Source of the DNA: Saprospiraceae bacterium
Lineage (GTDB): Bacteria > Bacteroidota > Bacteroidia > Chitinophagales > Saprospiraceae
Assembly: GCA_017995875.1 (NCBI GenBank)
Contig: JAGOIB010000028.1
Coordinates: forward strand, 11,927-21,365
DNA: 9,439 nt
Direction of reading: 5' to 3'
Part shown: piece by piece, positions 1 through 5,993 of the stretch
Numbering within the stretch: the stretch's first letter is position 1
Layout: each line of letters begins with the position of its first letter
Translations under genes and position numbers: made by a program
The notes under the pieces: model-generated
What the model was told of the DNA's origin: nothing
The model's input: only the letters and a program-made list of their open reading frames with translations
The model's database searches: none

Positions 1-2169
1 AATTATATAATGGATGGAAATGATGGAGGATTTAATATTTCAAGGGATGGCGGTCGCAACTGGTACTTCTGCAGCAATATTCCTGCAGGCCAGTTTTATC
101 ACCTCAATGTTGATAACGACTATCCTTACAATATCTATGGCGGTATGCAGGACAATGGTTCATGGGTAGGTCCATCCTTTGTTTTGAAGGCCGGTGGTAT
201 CCGCAATCAGGATTGGCGTGAATTATACTTTGGGGACGGCTTTGATGTGCTTCCTAAATTATCGGATACCAGGTATGGATGGGCCATGAGCCAGGGTGGC
301 AATCTTACCTACTATGACCGCGAAACAGGGTTTAATGAATTTGTGAAACCGGTTCATCCGGATGGTATTCCACTACGTTACAATTGGAATGCTGCCATCG
401 CTGCAATACCCGGCCAGGATTGTGGTATTTATTATGGCAGCCAGTTTGTGCATCGAAGTATTGATTGTGGTAAAACATGGCAGATCATTTCACCAGACTT
501 AACGACCAACGATACATTAAAACAAAAACAAAATAAATCCGGTGGACTCACACTCGATGCCACGAATGCTGAAAACCACACAACGATAATATGTATTGCC
601 CCAAGTTCGATTGATCCAAAAGTTATTTGGGTTGGTACAGATGACGGCAATCTGCAGTTGACACGTGATGGAGGTAACACATGGACGAATGTTATCACCC
701 GTCTTCCCGGATGCCCTGCTGGCGCATGGATTCCGCAAGTAGAAGTTTCAACCTATCAGGCGGGTGAGGCATTTGTCGTAGTGAATCAATACAGAAAAAA
801 TGATCAGAAAGCGTATGCTTATCACACTACTGATTTTGGAGCAACATGGACGAAGATTGTCACCGACGCACAAGTGACATCTTTTGTGCAATGCATAGTC
901 CAGGATCCGGTGGTTCCAGGTCTTCTCTTTTTAGGTGCAGATGATGGATTGTATCTCAGTACCGATAAAGGAAATAATTGGTCAAGATTTCCGGCGAAAG
1001 TATTTCCACGCGTTTCTACGATGGATTTAAAAATTCATACGACAGATCAAAGTCTTGCCATCGCAACCTTTGGAAGGGCATTGTGGGTCGTGGACGATCT
1101 GCTAACACTGCGACAATTAGCGACCAATCGGGTAGTCCTCGATAAATCTTTTACAATCTTTCCAGTTTCTGAAGCGACACAAGCTGAATACCGCTCAGTG
1201 GATGGGATAAGGTTTACAGCTGATGCGGAATTTAAAGGAGATAACAGGCGAGGTGGCGTTGTATTGCCTGTCTACGTTAAGCCTGCCGTCAAAAAGGATA
1301 CATTAAAGACTATTGAGTCGCAATCTGAATCAGGTAAATTGAAAAAGAAAACTGATCCTTCAATTGAGGAAGCTAAACCAGTGATGACAGCCGCTGACTC
1401 GCTCAAGAAAAAGGAAGCGGAAAAGGATAAGGACTTACTAAAACTTTATGTATTTGGTGCCAATGGAGACACCTTGAGATACATCAATCAAAAGCTCAAA
1501 GAAGGTTGGAACAGAGTAGGGTGGGATATGAGTAAAAAAGGGGTCAGGTATCCATCCAGGAGTGAACCTGCCAAAGATGCTGATGATCCATCCGGTCAGT
1601 ATGTAATGCCCGGAGAATATAAATTGGTTGGCATATTCAATGGTCATAAGGATTCAACATTGGTTAAGGTGAGGTTAGATCCCAGATTGAATATTACAGC
1701 ATCAGATCTCGAGGCAAGAAATAAAGTGTTTGAAGAATTTTATAAGGAAGTTGATCTTTCACAAAGGGCTTTCCAGGCGCTACAGGATGTGCGTAAGGAT
1801 ATGAAGATGATTGAATCCATGCAGGTCAATGCGCCGGACAGCATTCAAACCAAGATTAAGGAGAAGACAAAAGCCCTTAATAAAAAACTAAGTGAATTGG
1901 AGATGAAATTTATGGAGCCTGAAGATGTCAAAGGTATTACCAGCGAAATCAATCTGGGCCGCTACCTTTCCAACTCAGGAAATTATCTCAATTCTTCTTT
2001 AGGCGATCCCGGTGCCAACGCAAGAGATATGTTGTCACAAACTAAAAAGGAAGTAGCCAAAAATGTGATGGCCGTCAATGACTTTCTCACCATTGATTGG
2101 GCTCCTTTTAAAGAGTATATCAATGGCTTGAACTGGCCGCTGTTTAAGAAGATAGAGCCGCTGAAGTAA
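1..2169 (+). CDS. VPS10/sortilin-like Asp-box beta-propeller protein, 5'-truncated by window edge
   Basis: The frame is open to the left edge (three codons precede the first ATG at position 10), so the true start lies outside and the amino terminus, including any signal peptide, is missing. Numbering from that ATG, 719 residues are visible. There are five Asp-box repeats (S/T-x-D-x-G-x-x-W) at residues 11-18, 150-157, 218-225, 273-280 and 317-324. The segment YGGMQDNGSWVGPS (43-56) is typical of the Bacteroidota proteins called VPS10-domain, sortilin-like or 'glycosyl hydrolase' BNR-repeat proteins. After the propeller comes a Lys/Glu-rich linker (about 425-476), an Ig/FN3-like domain containing NRVGWDM (501-507) and MPGEY (533-537), and a charged, probably helical tail (about 565-640). 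No type IX sorting domain is visible at the carboxyl end. By family it should be an exported beta-propeller. The enzymatic label is unproven, and I see no catalytic residues to support it. It is convergent with the sirtuin gene downstream. Confidence 0.85.
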   Translation, partial: NYIMDGNDGGFNISRDGGRNWYFCSNIPAGQFYHLNVDNDYPYNIYGGMQDNGSWVGPSFVLKAGGIRNQDWRELYFGDGFDVLPKLSDTRYGWAMSQGGNLTYYDRETGFNEFVKPVHPDGIPLRYNWNAAIAAIPGQDCGIYYGSQFVHRSIDCGKTWQIISPDLTTNDTLKQKQNKSGGLTLDATNAENHTTIICIAPSSIDPKVIWVGTDDGNLQLTRDGGNTWTNVITRLPGCPAGAWIPQVEVSTYQAGEAFVVVNQYRKNDQKAYAYHTTDFGATWTKIVTDAQVTSFVQCIVQDPVVPGLLFLGADDGLYLSTDKGNNWSRFPAKVFPRVSTMDLKIHTTDQSLAIATFGRALWVVDDLLTLRQLATNRVVLDKSFTIFPVSEATQAEYRSVDGIRFTADAEFKGDNRRGGVVLPVYVKPAVKKDTLKTIESQSESGKLKKKTDPSIEEAKPVMTAADSLKKKEAEKDKDLLKLYVFGANGDTLRYINQKLKEGWNRVGWDMSKKGVRYPSRSEPAKDADDPSGQYVMPGEYKLVGIFNGHKDSTLVKVRLDPRLNITASDLEARNKVFEEFYKEVDLSQRAFQALQDVRKDMKMIESMQVNAPDSIQTKIKEKTKALNKKLSELEMKFMEPEDVKGITSEINLGRYLSNSGNYLNSSLGDPGANARDMLSQTKKEVAKNVMAVNDFLTIDWAPFKEYINGLNWPLFKKIEPLK

Positions 2170-2198
2170 GTTTCGAGTGTACAGTTTCGAGTTTCGAG
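2169..2198 (+). repeat. Left arm of a 30-bp inverted repeat
   Basis: This arm begins on the last base of the TAA stop codon of the VPS10-like gene. It is the reverse complement of 2381-2410 with 29 of 30 positions matching; the mismatch is at 2172, and 26 bp (2173-2198) match without interruption. It contains three copies of the word TTTCGAG, giving internal direct-repeat character. Identity stops abruptly at both ends. TTTCGAGTTTCGAG-type words resemble intergenic repeats I recall from Bacteroidota genomes, but that is recollection and not a search result. Confidence 0.9.
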
Positions 2199-2226
2199 TG
2201 GATAGTATTGAGTTGTAAAAGGTTTG

Positions 2227-2380
2227 TTGAATTGCCACAAGCTTCAAGCAATGCAATAACAGTGTAGATTGAATTATTATTTTGAATTGCCGCGGCTTTC
2301 AAGCCGTGGAACTTTAGTCAAGATTGATTGAACATATTGAATTGCCATGGCTTTCAAACAATGGACCTCGAGGTGGGCAT
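2227..2380 (+). repeat. Three 55-bp tandem units, each starting with the same 10-mer and a hairpin motif
   Basis: The word TTGAATTGCC occurs at 2227, 2282 and 2337, a spacing of exactly 55 bp each time. Units 1 and 2 share recognisable similarity along their whole length, including TTCAAGC in the hairpin and AGATTGA near the end. Unit 3 is similar only over its first 30 or so bases and then runs into the right arm of the flanking inverted repeat. Unit 2 forms the best hairpin, while units 1 and 3 carry decayed versions. The motif resembles the palindromic 'GCCACGG...CCGTGG' intergenic repeats seen in Bacteroidota. A REP-like origin is an inference. Confidence 0.75.
2290..2309. other. Palindromic hairpin in the second 55-bp unit
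   Basis: CCGCGGCTT (2290-2298) pairs with AAGCCGTGG (2301-2309), giving a near-perfect stem with one G-T wobble and a very short loop. It can fold on either strand. No run of T follows in either direction, so it is not a classical intrinsic terminator, although it lies between convergent genes and could still slow or stop RNA polymerase or protect 3' ends. Confidence 0.6.
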
Positions 2381-2410
2381 CTCGAAACTCGAAACTGTAC
2401 ACTCGACACT
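2381..2410 (-). repeat. Right arm of the 30-bp inverted repeat
   Basis: This is the reverse complement of 2169-2198 (29/30). It ends four bases before the stop codon of the convergent sirtuin gene, so the two arms bracket almost the entire gap between the two genes. The distance between arms is 182 bp, which is long for an RNA stem-loop and more in line with a small mobile or palindromic element such as a MITE or paired REP sequences. No target-site duplication is evident outside the arms. Confidence 0.9.
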
Positions 2411-2414
2411 GATT

Positions 2415-3098
2415 TTACAGCTTTGCTATTACCTCCTCAACCCCTACAGTCGCCTTCTTGGCAACAATCTCCAGATTCCGCCTTCTCCCTAATTCATAAT
2501 TCACCTGCGGATTTGGATCTATGTAATAAATCATTGCATCAAGTGGGGCATATGCAACGAGACTGGCTGCTGGGTAAACCTGCATACTGCTGCCGATGAC
2601 TAATACAATGCCGGCATCACGAATTGTATCTATCGCTGGTTCAAGCATAGGCACCATTTCGCCAAACCATACGATGTGCGGACGTAATTGAAATCCTTTT
2701 TTACACACATCTCCCAGGTGGAGATCCGTGATGCAATCGTAAATCAGATCTTCGTATTTAGTACTTCGTGCTTTTAATAATTCTCCATGCAGATGAATGA
2801 TCTTCTTGCTGCCTGCCCGCTCATGCAGGTCATCCACATTTTGTGTGATGATTGTGACATCATGATTTTTTTCTAAATCCGCCAACGCGAAATGGGCTGC
2901 ATTCGGACTTACTTCAAGAAGTTGTTTTCTGCGTTCATTATAAAACTGAAGTACAACTTCAGGTTGTCGATGCCAGGCTTCCGGAGTAGCAACATCCTCC
3001 ACCTTATATCCTTCCCATAATCCTCCTGCATCCCTAAAGGTCTTTATGCCACTTTCTGCACTGATACCTGCGCCGGTCAATACTATAATCTTAGACAT
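2415..3098 (-). CDS. cobB: NAD-dependent protein deacylase, class III sirtuin (CobB/SIRT5-like)
   Basis: The predicted product is a 227-residue cytoplasmic enzyme that removes acyl groups from protein lysines, consuming NAD+ and releasing nicotinamide and O-acyl-ADP-ribose. The Rossmann NAD site begins GAGISAESGI (9-18) with TFRD (20-23). TQNVDDLH (85-92) and the catalytic His of HLHGEL (H104) follow, then RPHIVWFGE (139-147) and the ribose-binding GSSMQVYPAAS (169-179). Tyr53 and Arg56 in FYNERR match the pair that gives CobB and SIRT5 preference for succinyl/malonyl lysine. The usual four zinc-binding cysteines between the catalytic His and RPHIVWFGE are absent; only C122 and C132 lie there. 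I chose the ATG at 3098 because the family motif starts right after it. The frame extends to 3158, but that extension lies inside the upstream nnr gene. The start overlaps the nnr stop by 8 nt, so translation is probably coupled. Confidence 0.93.
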   Translation of the reverse strand: MSKIIVLTGAGISAESGIKTFRDAGGLWEGYKVEDVATPEAWHRQPEVVLQFYNERRKQLLEVSPNAAHFALADLEKNHDVTIITQNVDDLHERAGSKKIIHLHGELLKARSTKYEDLIYDCITDLHLGDVCKKGFQLRPHIVWFGEMVPMLEPAIDTIRDAGIVLVIGSSMQVYPAASLVAYAPLDAMIYYIDPNPQVNYELGRRRNLEIVAKKATVGVEEVIAKL

Positions 3099-4635
3099 CT
3101 TTTTCTGCTGCTTCATCAATATCTGATTCCCGGTGGCGTAACTCTTCGAAGGCTTCACCTAAATATTCTACAATATCAGACGCGATCAACGATTCGTAAC
3201 CCTGGTCTTCAACCGCCAGATCACCCGCACTTGCATGCAGGTAAACTCCAAGGAGAGAAGCATAATCGGAGGAATAGCCTTGGCTCAGCAAACCCAGGAT
3301 AATACCTGTCAACACATCACCACTTCCGGCAGTAGCCATGCCTGGATTACCACGTGTATTGAAAAAACTTACACCATTGGATTGGCATATGATGGTAATG
3401 CCACCTTTCAGGACAATATTTATTTTACGTTGCTGAGCTTCTTTTTGTGCCGTATGATATCTGCTGTAATGATCATCCTGCTCACCAAACAACCGATCAA
3501 ATTCACCGGGATGGGGAGTGATAATACTACCGGCTGGAAGTTTATCCAGCAGGTCTTTTCTTTTAGAAAGGATATTGAGTGCATCAGCGTCCCACACCAT
3601 CGGGACATTGATTTTGGAGTTCAATAGGTTTTCAATGGCCTGAACAGTTTCAGGATTAGTTGATAAGCCCGGACCTAATCCAATTGCCGCAATTTTCTCT
3701 GGAAAGGAACATCCTGAAAAATAAAATTCGTTTTTATCAAGGACCACCATCGCCTCGGGTACAGCTGACTGAACTATGGAATACAAACGATGCGGAATAT
3801 GAACAGTTAGAAGTCCTAGGCCGGAACGCATGGCAGCTGCCGCAGACAATACAGCCGCACCAGCTTTGCCGAGGCTACCTGCTATCAGGAAGCCATGGCC
3901 GTAATCTCCCTTGTGACTAAATCGGTTCCTGTCAGTCAGGAAGGGAAGAAGGTAATAATAGGTCAATTCAAAACTCCGGATATCATGTTCAAGCAGGAAT
4001 GTGTCAGATAATCCAATATTGCAAACCAGCGCTTCTCCAAAATGTGGTTCGCTCTCCGGCATCATAAATGCAAGTCTTTGACATTGAAAAGTGAGGACGA
4101 GGTCAGCATACACCACTTCTCCATCGGGTGCTTTGTCGACATAGAGTCCGCTGGGCATATCGACAGCGACGGTCAGATTACTCTGTTCATTGATCCAATT
4201 AGCAATCTCCAGCCAGGTTCCGGCCAGTGGTTTTTTCAAACCTGTACCAAACATTGCATCAATGATAGTTCCTGAGGGGCTCAATTCAATTTCGTCAGGC
4301 TTCCAGTTGGTATAGATTTCAAGGTGTTCCGGCTCCTTGGCCATGAGGCGCTCATAATTGGCTTTCCATTCCGGTGTGTGGTCTCCTTCAAGATTGACAT
4401 AGACATCAACGATATAGTCCAGGTCTACCAGGAGCCTGGCTATCGCAAGGCCATCCGCACCATTATTGCCATTGCCACAAACGATCAGGACTTCCTGGTC
4501 CTCCTCACCCAGGAGGAGATCAAGTTTGTCTACAACCGCGACCGCTGCCTGTTCCATCAAATCGAGGGAACTGATGCCTTTGGCAATGGTATAGGCATCC
4601 CATGCCCTAATTTGGCTCTCATTGAGTATGATCAT
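3091..4635 (-). CDS. nnr: Bifunctional NAD(P)H-hydrate epimerase / ADP-dependent NAD(P)H-hydrate dehydratase
   Basis: This 514-residue fused repair enzyme restores NADH and NADPH from their hydrated forms. The epimerase interconverts the R and S forms of NAD(P)HX, and the dehydratase uses ADP to remove water from the S form. The YjeF amino-terminal epimerase domain spans about 1-215, with GNGNNGADG (54-62), the DAMFGTGL loop (126-133) and VDMPSGL (158-164). The dehydratase (ribokinase-like fold) spans about 225-495, with HKGDYGHGFLIAGS (241-254), GPGL (321-324), DADALN (349-354), TPHPGEF (373-379), VLKGG (408-412) and NPGMATAGSGDVLTG (430-444), in which D440 is the expected catalytic residue. 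All key motifs are intact and the length is normal for the fused bacterial form. The start at 4635 gives the usual beginning, MIILNESQIRAWD. Its last 8 nt overlap the sirtuin start. No convincing TAnnTTTG promoter could be placed upstream on this strand. Confidence 0.96.
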   Translation of the reverse strand: MIILNESQIRAWDAYTIAKGISSLDLMEQAAVAVVDKLDLLLGEEDQEVLIVCGNGNNGADGLAIARLLVDLDYIVDVYVNLEGDHTPEWKANYERLMAKEPEHLEIYTNWKPDEIELSPSGTIIDAMFGTGLKKPLAGTWLEIANWINEQSNLTVAVDMPSGLYVDKAPDGEVVYADLVLTFQCQRLAFMMPESEPHFGEALVCNIGLSDTFLLEHDIRSFELTYYYLLPFLTDRNRFSHKGDYGHGFLIAGSLGKAGAAVLSAAAAMRSGLGLLTVHIPHRLYSIVQSAVPEAMVVLDKNEFYFSGCSFPEKIAAIGLGPGLSTNPETVQAIENLLNSKINVPMVWDADALNILSKRKDLLDKLPAGSIITPHPGEFDRLFGEQDDHYSRYHTAQKEAQQRKINIVLKGGITIICQSNGVSFFNTRGNPGMATAGSGDVLTGIILGLLSQGYSSDYASLLGVYLHASAGDLAVEDQGYESLIASDIVEYLGEAFEELRHRESDIDEAAEKDV

Positions 4636-4750
4636 ATGGGGAAAGGTACAAAACGCCTTAGGTGTCTGGATTCAATAATGTTACTTTCAAATAATTACCC
4701 TGAAAATTTGTTTTGAAAGAAAAAATATTATCTTTAAATCATTCATCTCC

Positions 4751-4766
4751 TCCTGGACTGCCAGGA
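4751..4766. other. Small hairpin with 6-bp stem, overlapping an alternative imperfect hairpin
   Basis: TCCTGG (4751-4756) and CCAGGA (4761-4766) are perfect reverse complements around the loop ACTG. The right arm can instead pair imperfectly with AATTCTGG just downstream (to about 4779), so two mutually exclusive folds are possible. There is no T-run after it. It may be a transcript-structure element or a chance occurrence. Confidence 0.4.
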
Positions 4767-4821
4767 ATTTGAATTCTGGCCAACTACCCTCACAACCCTT
4801 TACAGAACAAAATGAAAGAAT

Positions 4822-4843
4822 GAGTACAGTTTTTGCTGTACTT
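4822..4843. other. Hairpin with perfect 7-bp stem upstream of the porP-like gene
   Basis: AGTACAG (4823-4829) and CTGTACT (4836-4842) pair perfectly around a 6-base loop, with an extra G-T pair at 4822/4843. It lies about 100 bp upstream of the porP-like start and before the candidate promoter, so it is more likely to be a protein-binding dyad on DNA than a leader-RNA structure of that operon. Confidence 0.45.
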
Positions 4844-4865
4844 GTATTGATGCGTATATTAATAC

Positions 4866-4879
4866 ATATCAATTGATAT
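4866..4879. promoter_or_regulatory. Perfect 14-bp palindrome, possible operator
   Basis: ATATCAATTGATAT reads identically on both strands. It ends six bases before the TTG of the candidate promoter for the porP-like operon, a position where an activator or repressor dimer could act. It sits in very A+T-rich sequence, where palindromes also arise by chance, and no regulator can be named. Confidence 0.35.
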
Positions 4880-4885
4880 ATGTTA

Positions 4886-4913
4886 TTGTAATTTAATGAT
4901 TTAGATATATTTT
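4886..4913 (+). promoter_or_regulatory. Candidate Bacteroidota-type promoter for the porP-like operon
   Basis: TTG at 4886-4888 is followed after 17 bases by TATATTTT at 4906-4913. This fits the Bacteroidota housekeeping promoter pattern of TTG, a 17-23 base gap and TAnnTTTG, with only the last base differing. It would give a leader of roughly 25 nt before the ATG at 4945. A second near match, TATATTTA at 4916-4923, has no suitably spaced TTG. No Shine-Dalgarno sequence precedes the ATG, as is normal in this phylum. Confidence 0.4.
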
Positions 4914-4944
4914 TTTATATTTATATCAAACCTGTGAATCCGAC

Positions 4945-5964
4945 ATGAACATGAAGATATCTATAACAGGATTAATTTTTTATGTCCTGACCATTAATTG
5001 TATTAATGCTCAGGACGTCCATCTGTCCCAATACCAGTTTGATCGTCTCCAGATCAACCCAGCCCTAACAGGGATGTTTAACGGGGACAAGCAAGTCTCC
5101 CTGGTGCATAAACAACAGTACTTTTCAGTACCTGTTGACTACCTGACGTTCTCAGGCAGCTATGACATGAACTTCCGGAAATGCTTTAGTGAAAAGGGAT
5201 TTTTCTCAGGAGGCGTACTTTTCAACTATGATCAGGCCGGAGAGTCTCAACTTAGTCTTGCCAGCCTTACTGTTAACGGGTCATACACACTGCCACTCGG
5301 GAAAGGGTTTTTCGTAGGGGGTGGTGCTTATCTTGGTCTTGGACAGCGGTCTTTTAGTCAAAAGGACCTTGAATGGGATAATCAATGGAATGGAACCGTT
5401 TTTGACCCAACCCTTGGTTCAGGCGAGTTTTTTGATAGGACAAGTTTTACTTTTCTTGACATGGGAGCCGGAGTCAATGGTCGGGTACAGGGCCAGGATA
5501 GAACAAAATTGGATGTAGGTGTTGGCGCTTTCCATTTAAATCAACCGAAATATACTTTTTATGAAAATCCGCTTGTGGATGCTGCGCTACCGATCCGGTT
5601 GTCCATATACGCCATGGGTATATTAAAACTCGCCGATATCATCGATCTGTATGGTAATGCCTTGTACCAGGATCAGGGTCCTTACACGGAAACTGTTTTG
5701 GGTGGTGGTGCGATTATTCACATCAGTAACAAAAAAGCAAGGGAGGTTGAACTTCAACTTGGGCTGGCTACCAGATTGGAAGATGCCCTTATACCTATGA
5801 TTGCCTTTGGTTATGATGGATGGAAAGGCGGGTTCAGTTATGACATGAATACATCTCCATTTGAAGCTGCAACTGATGGAAAAGGTGGACCTGAATTTTT
5901 CCTGACCTATACGTATAAAAAATTATGTCCGCTCAAGCAAACCAAGGTTTGTACCATATTCTGA
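4945..5964 (+). CDS. PorP/SprF-family type IX secretion-associated outer-membrane protein
   Basis: This 339-residue protein has a short signal peptide (about 1-22, ending INA before QD). The mature protein starts with the family hallmark QDVHLSQ (23-29) and INPALTG (37-43). The body is made of alternating Gly/aromatic strands (for example GGGAYLGLG), as expected for an outer-membrane beta barrel, and the end has the typical SYDMNTS and FFLTYTYKK segments. PorP is a component of the type IX secretion system, and SprF-type paralogues help a particular partner adhesin reach the surface. I leave the symbol blank because the genomic context (OmpA protein and PKD adhesin downstream) fits a dedicated SprF-like paralogue better than the core PorP. 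The ATG at 4945 is chosen; an in-frame ATG at 4951 would also keep the signal peptide. The next gene starts 29 nt after the stop. Confidence 0.92.
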   Translation: MNMKISITGLIFYVLTINCINAQDVHLSQYQFDRLQINPALTGMFNGDKQVSLVHKQQYFSVPVDYLTFSGSYDMNFRKCFSEKGFFSGGVLFNYDQAGESQLSLASLTVNGSYTLPLGKGFFVGGGAYLGLGQRSFSQKDLEWDNQWNGTVFDPTLGSGEFFDRTSFTFLDMGAGVNGRVQGQDRTKLDVGVGAFHLNQPKYTFYENPLVDAALPIRLSIYAMGILKLADIIDLYGNALYQDQGPYTETVLGGGAIIHISNKKAREVELQLGLATRLEDALIPMIAFGYDGWKGGFSYDMNTSPFEAATDGKGGPEFFLTYTYKKLCPLKQTKVCTIF

Positions 5965-5993
5965 TCCGCGTACAATTGCTAACTACTACAAAA

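Larger units (their letters stand above)
4636..4944. other. Divergent intergenic region between nnr and the secretion/adhesin cassette
   Basis: This 309-bp stretch holds no credible gene. It separates the minus-strand NAD operon from the plus-strand cassette. The side nearest the cassette (about 4855-4930) is extremely A+T rich and carries a candidate promoter. The middle carries two short perfect hairpins and a 14-bp palindrome, listed separately. A 61-codon minus-strand frame (4687-4872) is present but has no recognisable domain. Confidence 0.7.

Noticed and set aside
1983..2256. Minus-strand frames translating through the repeat arm into peptides such as LETRNCTLET
   Set aside because: Such peptides are the translation of the TTTCGAG-type repeat itself and the frames lie antisense to the VPS10-like gene; they are not genes.
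2290..2320. Intrinsic terminator for the VPS10-like gene or the sirtuin gene
   Set aside because: The stem is good, but no T-run follows on either strand, so I list it only as a hairpin.
2227..2380. Possible CRISPR array because of regularly spaced repeats
   Set aside because: Only the first 10 bases and a loose hairpin are conserved, the intervening sequence is itself similar between units, there are just three units, and no cas gene is present. It is a tandem repeat, not repeat-spacer structure.
2324..2599. Plus-strand 91-codon frame overlapping the repeat and the 3' end of the sirtuin
   Set aside because: It has no recognisable domain, starts within repeat DNA and runs antisense to a well-supported gene.
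3098..3158. Longer sirtuin starting at 3158
   Set aside because: The extra 20 residues lie inside the nnr coding sequence and precede the standard sirtuin beginning; the ATG at 3098 fits the family length and gives a typical 8-nt overlap.
3235..3627. Plus-strand 130-codon frame inside nnr
   Set aside because: It is antisense to conserved dehydratase motifs and shows no domain of its own; the same applies to the frames at 3660-3920, 4042-4275 and 4324-4716.
4687..4872. Small 61-codon minus-strand gene in the divergent intergenic region
   Set aside because: No recognisable domain or ribosome site; it spans the palindromes and the AT-rich promoter region, so it is more likely non-coding.
5925..5993. 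Longer PorE-like protein starting at 5925
   Set aside because: The first 23 residues overlap the end of the porP-like gene and would bury the signal peptide that begins at the ATG at 5994.
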